From positions 744,001-808,000 of the forward strand of contig NC_014774.1 in the NCBI RefSeq assembly GCF_000183665.1: a stretch of 64,000 nt of DNA, read 5' to 3'. Source of the DNA: Candidatus Liberibacter solanacearum CLso-ZC1. GTDB lineage: Bacteria; Pseudomonadota; Alphaproteobacteria; Rhizobiales; Rhizobiaceae. Below the pieces are notes generated by a model that did no database searches, was not told the origin of the DNA, and worked only from the letters and a program-made list of their open reading frames with translations. The position numbers and the translations under genes are program-made. Shown piece after piece: positions 8,520 through 17,793 of the stretch (the stretch's first letter is position 1; each line of letters opens with the position of its first letter).

Positions 8520-8779
8520 TATAAGGCGGAACATTAGAAACCAAACCACCTAAAACAAGTAGCCGACCTTCATACGCTCCAGATACTGCTTAAAGTCCAC
8601 AAAAAACCTTTTGAAGCTTGTCCTAAAAAAAGGGAATTAAAGGATTCATACCAAATCAATACCTAAAAAATATTTAAAAAAAGATATAACACAATGCATA
8701 CCAATTTCCAAAAAAATAATAAAAAGTATCTATTTAATAAAGAATTTTCCTAATTTTATTAAAATTTTCTTCATTTATT
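8520..8779 (-). pseudogene. Collapsed fragments of the 746-residue and 42-residue phage genes
   Basis: 8521-8570 resembles about 3795-3840 and 8605-8655 resembles about 4510-4560, with everything between deleted. 8651-8779 is the copy of the 42-residue membrane gene with an early TAG. Confidence 0.65.
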
Positions 8780-8831
8780 TGTCCTACTTTAAGTAACAAT
8801 AAAAAAAATATTAAAACTTAGGTTGTATACA

Positions 8832-9143
8832 ATGAAATATCCAAAGCTAACATCAATAGTAATTCTTGTAAGTATTCTACTGGTTTCTTGTGATACACAA
8901 ACACAAGGAGGTATAGACAATACATCCCTCAATAATTTTGAAAAACTTTGTAAGATAAGCGACGAACAAACAAAATCATTTTATCAAAATATAGCACCAG
9001 AAGTAATACAATTGCCACAAGAAAAACAAAAAGAATTTTTTGAAAGAAGAGAAAGATTAAAAAGAAATCTCCGAAATAAACATATAAATAAATATTACGA
9101 ACTAGAAAAACAATACACTCCTTATTATCGTTATCATCGTTAA
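8832..9143 (+). CDS. Small phage-associated lipoprotein
   Basis: A 103-residue lipoprotein precursor. It has a short basic start, a hydrophobic core and a lipobox (LLVSC) with the acylated Cys near residue 20, then a charged, Gln/Lys/Arg-rich helical body. The start is the ATG at 8832; the TTG at 8823 is less likely. The fuller phage copy keeps only the two ends of this gene (about 4740-4772), with the middle deleted. The gene is therefore ancestral to the phage but lost there. Its style resembles the host lipoproteins at 19928-21213. Roles such as superinfection exclusion or surface modification are speculation. Confidence 0.65.
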   Translation: MKYPKLTSIVILVSILLVSCDTQTQGGIDNTSLNNFEKLCKISDEQTKSFYQNIAPEVIQLPQEKQKEFFERRERLKRNLRNKHINKYYELEKQYTPYYRYHR

Positions 9144-9317
9144 AACGTTATATGTTTTTTTCCCTAACTTCGCTCTACTAAGCTACGCCCGCCCTACTAC
9201 ACCTTACCTTTACGTTGCCACTTCGCATCCCCTGGGGAGAAGTCAATGAAAGGTGGTGTGATGGCAAACCACACAGTCCAGTACGTGAATACGTACAAGC
9301 CTCGGTTTGCCCCTCGG
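9138..9317. repeat. Phage control region, copy 3 of 3
   Basis: A third copy of the block at 4771-4934. Both hairpins are kept, including the perfect palindrome GTACGTGAATACGTAC at 9281-9296. Confidence 0.6.
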
Positions 9318-9504
9318 ACGACTCTATTTCATAGAACCGTAACGAAAGGACGCTCTTACTCTAATGCCTTTCGCATCTTCTTTTAGAAGATATTTACAAA
9401 CATAACGAGCAGTATTCAAATCCTCTTTTAAAAGACAAACATGAGAAAATCCTTCTCTCATCCATTCTTCATTGTCTTCTGCTTTTTTTAAAATACTCAT
9501 CAAG
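9318..9504 (-). pseudogene. Third copy of the rep 3' end
   Basis: About 185 bases match the last 60 codons of rep (reading toward ARYVCKYLLK and the C-terminus), then similarity stops at about 9504. This marks the right edge of phage-like DNA. Confidence 0.65.
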
Positions 9505-9562
9505 AGAACATCAAAGCAGCCTGATATAACTTTTCTATTGTTGATAAATATTAATATTCATA

Positions 9563-9595
9563 TTGACAAATATAAGGAATTTTTGCTGATATAAT
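9563..9595 (+). promoter_or_regulatory. Possible promoter for the GapR-family gene
   Basis: A consensus-like TTGACA at 9563-9568 and TATAAT at 9590-9595. The 21-base spacing is longer than ideal; TGATAT at 9587-9592 would give 18. Weak call. Confidence 0.3.
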
Positions 9596-9645
9596 AATGA
9601 ATGTTATTGTTACTAATATACGAATACGATTCCATTGGAGTAAAT

Positions 9646-9906
9646 ATGATTTCTGACAACATCCAAAACGTTACACAAGATCAATTGCGTAGTTTTGTTG
9701 AACGCCTTGAGCGCCTAGAAGAAGAAAAAAAACTTCTCTCCGAAAACATTAAAGATGTCTATGGCGAAGCTAAAGCAACTGGTTTTGATGTGGGAGCTCT
9801 GAGAAAAATTCTTTCTTTACGCAAGAAAGACGAGCAGAAAAGAATGGAAGAAGAACATATTCTTGAAGTTTATTTACGTGCTCTTGGTATGTTAAAAGAT
9901 GAATAA
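9646..9906 (+). CDS. GapR-family / DUF2312 DNA-binding protein
   Basis: An 86-residue helical protein of the DUF2312 (UPF0335) family, whose Caulobacter member GapR is a nucleoid protein that binds overtwisted AT-rich DNA ahead of replication. Visible features are the N-terminal [17 protein letters not shown] coiled coil, the [14 protein letters not shown] turn and a C-terminal [13 protein letters not shown] helix. The ATG at 9646 is chosen because GGAG lies 5 bases upstream and family members start here; an upstream start at 9601 would add an unrelated tail. It is the first host gene after the prophage. Confidence 0.85.
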   Translation: MISDNIQNVTQDQLRSFVERLERLEEEKKLLSENIKDVYGEAKATGFDVGALRKILSLRKKDEQKRMEEEHILEVYLRALGMLKDE

Positions 9907-9994
9907 TTTTGTTTTTACCCTCTAGCCATAAAGAATTATCCCTTTATGAAGACGATATAGAACCTATTTTATTGATTTTATTCTGTTTTAAATA

Positions 9995-10774
9995 TCACTT
10001 AAAACAAACAACACGGTTACGACCTAATTTTTTAGCAACATATAAAGCTTGGTCAGCTTGATAAACAATTGTTGAAATTGGCTCCTTATTACAACGTTCG
10101 GATATTCCAGCTGAAATCGTTATCTGAACAAATTGACTTGAAGAAATTTTAATAAAAGAATTTTCTATTATTTTTCGTAGATCATTGGCTAAAATCGCAG
10201 CTTCTTTTTCGGATAATCCTAATGCGGCAGCAGCAAATTCTTCCCCACCTAATCGTCCTACAAACATAGGGGATTGAAAGACATAAACTAACTTTTCTGA
10301 AAGAAAAGCTATAACTTTATCTCCCACAGGATGTCCAAAACTATCATTGATGAACTTAAAGTTATCAATATCAAAAAATACAATTGATAACTTCTCGCTA
10401 CAAGATCCAAGATTAGAAATAAAAGCAGAATGATTAAGCAATCCAGAAAGACAATCAATACGACTCAATCGAGACATTTTATTATAGGCAACAAATAATT
10501 CTTTGAGTATTGATCCTGATATATACCCTAATATCAATGATATAACGATGGAAATAATAACCAAAGATATATTCTCTAACAGAATATATTCTACTCCATA
10601 AAATGGTATTAATCCAATATAAAATAAAACTACATTAGTAATAAATATTATGCTTGTAATGAATATAGTAAAAAAAATAGAAAAATAGGTCATGAAAGCA
10701 TTAGGAGAAAAACTTTCGAGATTCTTTTCATATAGCAACCATATTCTCAGAAGATCTTTCAAATATTTAGTCAC
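9995..10774 (-). CDS. Membrane-bound diguanylate cyclase (GGDEF)
   Basis: Makes the second messenger cyclic di-GMP from two GTP. Two hydrophobic segments in the first 90 residues anchor it in the inner membrane. A GGDEF domain fills residues about 105-255: IVFFDIDNFKFINDSFGHPVGD (metal and GTP contacts), GRLGGEEFAA as the active-site loop (GGEEF form), and QADQALYVAKKLGRNRV near the end. No inhibitory RxxD site is obvious just before the loop. The GTG at 10774 is chosen because AAGGA lies 7 bases upstream. It lacks a visible sensor domain beyond the membrane helices. Confidence 0.85.
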   Translation of the reverse strand: MTKYLKDLLRIWLLYEKNLESFSPNAFMTYFSIFFTIFITSIIFITNVVLFYIGLIPFYGVEYILLENISLVIISIVISLILGYISGSILKELFVAYNKMSRLSRIDCLSGLLNHSAFISNLGSCSEKLSIVFFDIDNFKFINDSFGHPVGDKVIAFLSEKLVYVFQSPMFVGRLGGEEFAAAALGLSEKEAAILANDLRKIIENSFIKISSSQFVQITISAGISERCNKEPISTIVYQADQALYVAKKLGRNRVVCFK

Positions 10775-11007
10775 AAAATATTCCTTTTTAATGACAAGAA
10801 TAGAAAATATCAATTTACAATTTCTATATGATCATAATATGAAAAGTAAAAATTTAGCCTTATCTTTTATCATTAATTTTGAATAATTATGATACCAATA
10901 TATTCATTAAAATTATATTATGTTGGTATTGTCAGTGAAGACAAAATAAGTTATGTAGCTAAGTATATTTTATAATAATATTATTTATTTATTAGGAAAA
11001 AATTTAT

Positions 11008-11892
11008 ATGCGTTATAACGGGTATAACATGTTTTGTTTTGTTTTTTCTTTGGCTATGATTCCGAGTTATTCGTATGCATTAGTGAAAAATATTAATGTT
11101 CCAACTAATAAGTCGGGTAATTATCCTGGCAAATCTGCTAAGACAAGTAATATAGTTAGTAGAAATTCTGACAATGATAAAAAGAGTATTGTTAATAAAA
11201 ATTCTGACAATGACAAAGATAGTAATGAAAAAAATTTTGACAATAGATGTAACAATATAGAATACTTGGATGATGAATACGGTATCTGGGAAGGTATTCA
11301 TGTAGGGATAAATTTTTCTTCTCAACACTATAATCAAGCTTTTTATTATGAACCTTATAATAAAGCAAAAAGCAGTTTTAACAAATATAAAGTAGGCATT
11401 GATACTGGATATGATTTACATACAGAAGATTTTGTCTACGGCTTGCGTTTTAGTAGTAATTTTAGCAAAGGATTAGAGGCTAATGCTAAGCTGTCTTCAG
11501 ACCAAGCCCTATTCCATCGTATGAAAGCAGGTTATTCCATATATGGAGATGCTTTATTTCGAGCAGGTTATTCAGTAGATTCCGTTCTCGTTTATGGATT
11601 GGGAGGATTGGGAGGAACTTATATAGGAAACTCAACCCTTCAAAAAATTGACAAAGAAGGTTCTGGAAATCATGCAACTAAATTTAGTGGATATGGAGTT
11701 GGAATCGTATTAGGTGTTGGTGTTGATTATATGATATGGGATAACATTTCCGTGACTACCAGTTATCGTTATGCTCCTCATAGTATTAGATTTAATAATA
11801 TATCTAAAGATGCATCTGAAACTATTAAAGAAATTAATGGCACAAGTAACGCACATATTATTTCTCTAGGTTTAAGTATGCATTTAGTCTAA
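11008..11892 (+). CDS. Outer membrane beta-barrel protein (Omp25/Omp31-like)
   Basis: A 294-residue protein with an N-terminal signal peptide, ending near SYSYALV. A low-complexity linker (about residues 30-85) holds imperfect repeats of NSDNDK. A C-terminal barrel domain (about 90-294) has alternating aromatic/hydrophobic strands (WEGIHVGINF, YKVGIDTGYDL, GVGIVLGVGVDYMI, SVTTSYRYAP) and closes with SLGLSMHLV, a typical last barrel strand. This matches the rhizobial small porin-like outer membrane family. The repeat linker may be exposed or periplasmic and could vary between strains. It is monocistronic and convergent with rnhB. Confidence 0.75.
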   Translation: MRYNGYNMFCFVFSLAMIPSYSYALVKNINVPTNKSGNYPGKSAKTSNIVSRNSDNDKKSIVNKNSDNDKDSNEKNFDNRCNNIEYLDDEYGIWEGIHVGINFSSQHYNQAFYYEPYNKAKSSFNKYKVGIDTGYDLHTEDFVYGLRFSSNFSKGLEANAKLSSDQALFHRMKAGYSIYGDALFRAGYSVDSVLVYGLGGLGGTYIGNSTLQKIDKEGSGNHATKFSGYGVGIVLGVGVDYMIWDNISVTTSYRYAPHSIRFNNISKDASETIKEINGTSNAHIISLGLSMHLV

Positions 11893-12083
11893 ACTATTCT
11901 CGCAATATCATTTCTATGCAAATATAGAAAATATTTATGTGTAGTAATAGGTGTACTATCTACGATTAAAATTATTCTTAATATTTTCTAATAACGAAGA
12001 GTTGATTTGAAAATAGTAATTACTTATATTTTCATTCTATTTATTCGATAAAAAATAAATTATCCAGATGTACATCTAAAAAT

Positions 12084-12713
12084 TTAAGAAAATAAATCCT
12101 TTAGTGGACGAAAACTCATTCTATGAATGCGACTAGGTCCCTTTTCTTTGATAGCTTGTCGGTGTTTTACGGTTGGATATCCTACATGAGAATCAAATCC
12201 ATAATCAGGGTATTTTTTATGAGCCATTTTCATTAGACGATCACGCGTTACTTTAGCAACAATCGATGCTGCTGCAATAGATAAAGAAGAGGAATCTCCT
12301 TTAATAATGGCAAAAGCTTGACATGGTAGATTTTCAGGGATACTCCGCCCATCAATAAGGACAGATCGAGGAGTAATTTTCAAATTATTTATAGCACGAT
12401 ACATCGTATCAAGAGTAGCTTTATGAATATTATGCTGATCAATATACCGATTACCTGCAGAAGCAATAGAAACAATCGCACTATTGATAATTTTTTCGTA
12501 TAAATATTCCCTTTTTTTCGGAGGTATTTTCTTTGAATCATTAATTCCAGGAGGAATGTTATTGGGATCAAGGATAATCGCCGCCACTACAACAGACCCT
12601 GCAAGAGCACCGCGACCTACTTCATCTATTCCTGCTACTGGCCACATTTTTTTTTGTCGCACCATTATCTCAAATTCAAAATTTGGCTTTTCATGTTTTA
12701 CGCTATGAGACAA
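12084..12713 (-). CDS. rnhB: Ribonuclease HII
   Basis: Cuts RNA in RNA/DNA hybrids and removes single ribonucleotides from DNA. The 209 residues show the family signatures AGIDEVGRGALAG (first catalytic Asp/Glu pair), LIDGRSIP, KGDSSSLSIAAASIVAKVTRDR and YGFDSHVGYPT. The length is typical. The start is a TTG at 12713 with an in-frame stop three codons upstream and a GAGAG motif about 9 bases before it; ATG codons further in would cut family sequence. Confidence 0.9.
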   Translation of the reverse strand: MSHSVKHEKPNFEFEIMVRQKKMWPVAGIDEVGRGALAGSVVVAAIILDPNNIPPGINDSKKIPPKKREYLYEKIINSAIVSIASAGNRYIDQHNIHKATLDTMYRAINNLKITPRSVLIDGRSIPENLPCQAFAIIKGDSSSLSIAAASIVAKVTRDRLMKMAHKKYPDYGFDSHVGYPTVKHRQAIKEKGPSRIHRMSFRPLKDLFS

Positions 12714-12819
12714 TATGTTTTACTCTCTACTATTCATTTGCTAAAATATATATGACATCAATAATTACTCCCAATGATCATGATTAGATGATATTAATGT
12801 GTTTATGAATCTTTCTTTA

Positions 12820-13498
12820 TCAAGGTATTTGCCAATTAATAGGCGTCTGTCCGTATTCTTGAAGATATTGATTGGCTTGAGAAAAATGACGACAGCCAAA
12901 AAAACCATACCTTGCTGACAACGGAGATGGGTGAGCGGCTTTGAGAACAAGATGTCGTTTATTGTCTATAATATCCTGTTTTTTATGAGCAGAAGCACCC
13001 CATAACATAAAAACAACATTTTTACGGTTTTTATTGATCAACTCAATAACAGAATCTGTGAATTGTTCCCATCCTTGCCCTCTATGAGAAGCGGCACGTC
13101 CTTCTTCAACGGTCAATACAGTATTTAATAATAACACTCCTTCATGCCCCCAATGTTCTAAAAAACCATGGATAGGAGGAATAAAATCAACATCCTCTTG
13201 TAATTCTTTATAAACATTGACAAGAGATGGTGGAATGCGAATGCCAAGAGGAACACTAAAACACAAACCATGAGCCTGACCGTAACCATGATAAGGATCT
13301 TGCCCTATAATGACAACTTTTACCTTTATAAACGGAGTGATATTGAAAGCGTGGAAATAATGAGATCCTTTAGGAAAAATTCTTTTTCCTTTGCGTTTTT
13401 TCAGAAAGAAGAAATTCTTTTAAATTATGCATATAGTCACTTTTAAAATGACTTTCTAATAAAGCTTTCCAACTCTCATGAATCTTGACACCCTCCAT
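12820..13498 (-). pseudogene. ung: Uracil-DNA glycosylase, frameshifted
   Basis: Removes uracil from DNA in base excision repair. The ATG at 13498 follows AAGGAAG and opens 42 codons ([20 protein letters not shown]), then stops early. The rest, with the catalytic GQDPYHG motif and [14 protein letters not shown], lies in another frame and runs to 12820. Joining needs the removal of one base in a run of six T at 13396-13401 (A run on the coding strand). All known active-site motifs are otherwise intact. This may be a real lesion, polymerase slippage that restores some product, or a sequencing error. Confidence 0.8.
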
Positions 13499-13678
13499 TT
13501 TATCTTCCTTATATTTTTTTCTAAAAGACTGTATCTCCCAGCAGAGATATATACCAAAGGAGCAGATAAAGTACGCCTAAGAATTAAATTCTAGACTGGT
13601 TTACCTCTCTTTTACTGCGCAAGAATCTCTTGATCACCACAAAAAAGGGAGGTGAAAAGATTATTAAAATACATATTC

Positions 13679-14602
13679 TTATGTCCATGCAACCATTGGT
13701 GGCATTGATGCCAAAATACTTTCTACATTTCCCCCCGTTTTAAATCCAAAATTTGTTCCTTTATCATAGAGGAGATTAAATTCTACATAGCGTCCACGAC
13801 GTATCAGTTGTTCTTGACGTTCTTGTTTGGTAAATGAACGACGATAATTGCGGCGTACTAGTAGTGGATAGAGTGTGACAAAACAATCTCCGACAGCGGA
13901 TACAAAAGAAAAATCTGCATCTATTCCTCCTATTTCTTGTTTAGAATGAAGGTAATCAAAGAATATTCCTCCAACACCGCGTGCTTCTTCTCGATGGGGC
14001 AAATAAAAATATTGGTCACACCATTCTTTATAATGGTTATAATCAGCAACTGTATGTTGAGCGAAAATTTTTTTCAAAGAATCATGAAAAAACATCACAT
14101 CTGGATCATCTAATTGACGGCGAGATTCCAAAAATGGAGTAAGGTCAATCCCTCCCCCAAACCAATAGGCGCCAGTAACAATCATTCGTATGTTAAAATG
14201 TATTGCAGGAACATGCGGATTATAAGGATGAGCAATAACCGAAAGACCTGCAGCCCAAAAATACGGACTCTGTAACGTTCCTGGTATTTGATCTCTAAAA
14301 TTTACAGATAAATCTCCATAAACTGTTGATACAAGAACAGCAGCTTTTTCGAATACTTTGCCACCATATAACGTGGCCATATGCCCTCCTCCGAGGTCAT
14401 TTTTTTTACTTTTATCACGCACCCAATGTTTTGATTTAAAAATTTCTGAAGGAATGTTGGATGAATTTCCCGTTAATTCGTTTTCTAACTTTTCAAATTC
14501 AGCACAAATAATACTTTGAAGATTTTCAAATTTTCTTTGTGCCCTTCTTTTCCATTCTTCGATATTATCAGGAAGACCTAATTCTATTTTACCAAGATTC
14601 AT
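13679..14602 (-). CDS. hemF: Oxygen-dependent coproporphyrinogen III oxidase
   Basis: Converts coproporphyrinogen III to protoporphyrinogen IX in heme synthesis, using oxygen. The 307-residue length and the motifs match the family: GGGHMATLYGGKVFEKAAV, AIHFNIRMI, WFGGGIDLTPF, EARGVGGIFFDYL, RRGRYVEFNLLYDKGTNFG and the closing ILASMPPMVAW. Intact ATG start. It reads toward ung with about 180 non-coding bases between. Retention of hemF fits an organism with aerobic respiration. Confidence 0.95.
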   Translation of the reverse strand: MNLGKIELGLPDNIEEWKRRAQRKFENLQSIICAEFEKLENELTGNSSNIPSEIFKSKHWVRDKSKKNDLGGGHMATLYGGKVFEKAAVLVSTVYGDLSVNFRDQIPGTLQSPYFWAAGLSVIAHPYNPHVPAIHFNIRMIVTGAYWFGGGIDLTPFLESRRQLDDPDVMFFHDSLKKIFAQHTVADYNHYKEWCDQYFYLPHREEARGVGGIFFDYLHSKQEIGGIDADFSFVSAVGDCFVTLYPLLVRRNYRRSFTKQERQEQLIRRGRYVEFNLLYDKGTNFGFKTGGNVESILASMPPMVAWT

Positions 14603-14801
14603 GCTTTAATTTACTTTACAAATTTTTTATTATTACTCAAAAAAGATTCACCTTACTACTAGTTTGTATTTTGGATACTACTTGTGAAGATGAATTCTTC
14701 TATCTTATTTAAGATATTCAGTATCATTTTATTTTAAAACATATTTTCTACAAGAACCAGATGAAAAAAATATCACGTTTTTCTGGATCCGAAGAAACGT
14801 C

Positions 14802-15289
14802 ATGATTGAAGTTGTCAGCGATGGTCAACAAAGGCAAGATTAGCGTTAGAGTTAATGCTATTTCTTGGTTTAAGGCGTAGTGACGTCGTTAAAATAGGAA
14901 TGAGCAACGTCAAAGAATGGCGCCCTATCGGGTTCAACGGGAAAGAGAATTCATGTCCCTATTTTTGAACCTTTGCAAGAATGCTTAGATGCTGTAGGCG
15001 TTGAAAGCGATACTTTCTTGACCTCTTCTCTCGGTAAACCCTTCTCCTCCCCCGACTCTTTCGGCAATTGGTTTAAAATAAAATGCAAAGAATCCAAGTT
15101 ACCTCTTGAGTACATGGCGCATGGATTACGAAAAGCGGAAGCAACTATTTTAGCTAATGCAGGAGCAAGTCCTCATGATACGGATGGTAAAAAATGGAAA
15201 TGGCTGAGCTAACTACTAGAGAAGTTAACGCAAGAAAACTTGTTTATAAAACAGCTAAAATGATCTCAGATTTTGCCCGAAAAGGTTAG
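14802..15289 (+). pseudogene. Tyrosine recombinase (phage integrase), decayed
   Basis: The catalytic-domain part of an integrase, broken by several frame changes. ALELMLFLGLRRSDVVKIG carries the first catalytic Arg. Then come a piece with LQECLDAVGVESDTFLTSSLG and MAHGLRKAEATILANAGASPHD (His and second Arg of the HxxR box). The final His/Trp and Tyr are not recovered. It is clearly paralogous to the fragment at 39416-39951. The N-terminal DNA-binding part is absent. Confidence 0.7.
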
Positions 15290-16155
15290 ACTATGTATTT
15301 CTTAAGTGTTTGATTCTACTTATTTTAGTACTCATTTTGACTAGTATTAATATAAGTACTTGAATATAAGTGTTATAAGCTATTTTATAATTTTAAAAAT
15401 AATTCTGCTCGGATAGGGCTTTTAAGATTCGGGAGTAACAAACGCCTCAATCAACGAGCAGAATTCCATCAAAAAAAAACCTAAATAAAGCGAGCCATAT
15501 CCATGCTATACATTAATGCTTTTCTCAACAGAAGAGACACTCTTTTTCATAATATCCTTCTAAAATTACAAACAATAAAATGATAAAAACTTTTTTAAAA
15601 GTACTTGATAAAACCCCTCTTTTAAAGAAATTTTTATACGCTTTATAATAGATAATATAGTTTAAGAATTATATAATACTGCTTCCCTTATAAATAAAAA
15701 AAATCACTGAGTCAATGTATTTTTATACTACTTGAACGATAAAAATATAATTTCATCCATCCATGATGAATCAATAAAATAGCATTATTAAAATGATTTA
15801 TCAAAAGCCTCTCACTTGTAGTGATTACTTTCTTCTTCACCATCATCACTGGATAAATTCACATCCATTACTAAGTCACTATTGCAAATATATAATAAAT
15901 TATTATAATCCAATCACCTTGTGATCGTAGCACGTGTTTAAGATGAGGCCGTCTTGTAAAATTCCCAGTGTATCGGAAAGCGTCTTATGGGCCTTTCTCA
16001 GGTTGGGATATTGCAAAATTTTTATATAGAAATCTTGATATTGAGGAGAGATTGTTGATTTTAGGAACCGTTTACGTATCTAGTTTGTCTTTGAAATACA
16101 TACAAACTTCTTGTTCTCAGGTACTACGCGGTAGTAATTGACTTATTAGCAAAGT
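15290..16155. other. Intergenic region with an inverted repeat; no gene seen
   Basis: No convincing coding sequence. A perfect 11-base inverted repeat (AATTCTGCTCG at 15401-15411, CGAGCAGAATT at 15455-15465) encloses a 43-base loop. It is followed by an A-run on the + strand, so a terminator or small RNA on the - strand is possible. Around 15705-15735 a short stretch resembles the start of pgm (16160-16185). Confidence 0.4.
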
Positions 16156-17793
16156 ATGACTCAGTCAATGTATACTACAATTTCTACTACGCCTTACCTA
16201 GACCAAAAGCCTGGGACGTCAGGATTGCGAAAAAAAGTTGTTGTCTTTCAGCAAAATTGTTACGTAGAAAATTTTATTCAATCTATCTTTAACGCTACTA
16301 ATCACACAGACAAACCTCTTATTATCGGCGGTGATGGACGATTTTACAATCGCATTGTCATACAAAAAATAATCAGAATAGCAGCTGCCAATGGTTTTTC
16401 TCGAATTATTATTGGCAAAGGAGGAATCCTTTCAACTCCTGCTGTTTCTCATATTATTCGCAAATATAAAGCTTCTGGAGGGATTATCCTTTCCGCCTCC
16501 CATAATTCTGCAGGCGCCACACAAGACTTTGGGATAAAATATAATACGAGCAATGGTGGTCCTGCTTCTGAGCAAATAACAGAAGCGATCTTTGAAGAAT
16601 CAAAAAAAATAACTTCCTATAAAATAGTCGAATCTACGGATATCGATATTGACCATATTAGCACAAAGGAATTAGCTAATATGACTATATCCATTATTAA
16701 TCCTCTTGATGATTATATAGAATTGATGGAAAAAATTTTTGATTTTGATGCAATCCGTAAACTGCTTAGTTTTGGATTTCGTATCGATATTGATTGTATG
16801 AATGCCGTGACAGGCCCTTATGCAAAAGAAATACTAGAGGAAAAACTTGGAGCTCCTTCCGGTTCAATATGCAATTTCGTCCCCTTAGAAGATTTTGGAG
16901 GACGCCATCCAGATCCTAATCTCATTCACGCAAAAGATTTATATGATCGAATGATGCAAGATGATAGCGCTGATTTTGGCGCTGCTTGTGATGGAGATGG
17001 TGATCGCAATATGATTCTTGGAAAAGGCATATTTGTTAATCCATCGGATAGTCTAGCTATTATAGTTGCAAATGCAGGATTGATTCCTGGTTATGCTGCT
17101 GGTTTAGTAGGTGTAGCACGATCAATGCCTACGAGCACTGCTCTTGATCGTGTTGCTGAAAAGCTTGAATTAAAATTATTTGAAACCCCTACTGGCTGGA
17201 AGTTTTTTAGCAATCTACTTGAAAATGGCGCAATAACAATCTGCGGAGAAGAAAGTTTTGGTACAGGATCAGATCATTCCCGCGAAAAAGATGGTTTATG
17301 GTCTATTTTATTTTGGCTTAATATTTTAGCTGTTCGTGGAGAAAGTCTTTTGGATATAGTTCATAAACATTGGGCTACCTATGGAAGAAATTATTATTCA
17401 AGGCATGATTACCCCAATATTCCTACAAAAAATGCTCAAGAACTCATAGAAAATATCCGTTTACGACTAAAAAATTTAGCTGGAAAGTCATTTGTTGGGA
17501 AAAAAATAGAAAAAGCCGATGATTTCGTATACACAGATCCCTTCAATGGGAATATAAGCGATAAACAAGGTATACGCATTATATTTGAAGATCATTCTAG
17601 AATAATCTATCGTATATCTGGAACAGATACAGATAATAGTACCCTTCGAATTTATATTGATTCGTATCAACCCAATTCAGCCCAATATTTAGAAGAAACA
17701 CAGAAGACTCTCTCTAATCTCATTGAGGCTTCTCAACAAATTTCCTGTTTAAGACATTATATCGGGGAAAGAAGCCCTATGATTGCATTGTGA
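16156..17793 (+). CDS. pgm: Phosphoglucomutase (alpha-D-glucose)
   Basis: Interconverts glucose 1-phosphate and glucose 6-phosphate. A 545-residue enzyme with the four phosphohexomutase regions: the phosphoserine loop SASHNSAGA (about residues 115-123), the metal loop DGDGDRNMI, the sugar-binding GEESFGTGSDH and the C-terminal phosphate-binding RISGTDTDNSTLRIYID. Length is as in rhizobial Pgm, where the gene usually ends a glycogen operon; here no glg genes are next to it. Intact. Confidence 0.95.
   Translation: MTQSMYTTISTTPYLDQKPGTSGLRKKVVVFQQNCYVENFIQSIFNATNHTDKPLIIGGDGRFYNRIVIQKIIRIAAANGFSRIIIGKGGILSTPAVSHIIRKYKASGGIILSASHNSAGATQDFGIKYNTSNGGPASEQITEAIFEESKKITSYKIVESTDIDIDHISTKELANMTISIINPLDDYIELMEKIFDFDAIRKLLSFGFRIDIDCMNAVTGPYAKEILEEKLGAPSGSICNFVPLEDFGGRHPDPNLIHAKDLYDRMMQDDSADFGAACDGDGDRNMILGKGIFVNPSDSLAIIVANAGLIPGYAAGLVGVARSMPTSTALDRVAEKLELKLFETPTGWKFFSNLLENGAITICGEESFGTGSDHSREKDGLWSILFWLNILAVRGESLLDIVHKHWATYGRNYYSRHDYPNIPTKNAQELIENIRLRLKNLAGKSFVGKKIEKADDFVYTDPFNGNISDKQGIRIIFEDHSRIIYRISGTDTDNSTLRIYIDSYQPNSAQYLEETQKTLSNLIEASQQISCLRHYIGERSPMIAL

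Larger units (their letters stand above)
1..9505. mobile_element. Integrated Microviridae-like phage with two tandem degenerate partial copies
   Basis: A block of phage genes that ends before the host gene at 9646. The fuller unit runs from the window edge to about 6460 and holds a Microviridae-type capsid gene (+ strand) and an HUH replication gene (- strand). From about 6480 to 9505 the same phage sequences recur as fragments in a scrambled, deleted form: small ORF at 6519-6683, rep at about 7408-8245, capsid start at 8326-8499, pieces of the 746-residue gene at 8520-8655, and the rep end at 9318-9504. I recall a Microviridae phage (CLasMV1, about 8.9 kb circle) reported from Ca. L. asiaticus; that is memory, not a search. 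The left boundary lies outside the window and no attachment site was identified. Confidence 0.85.
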
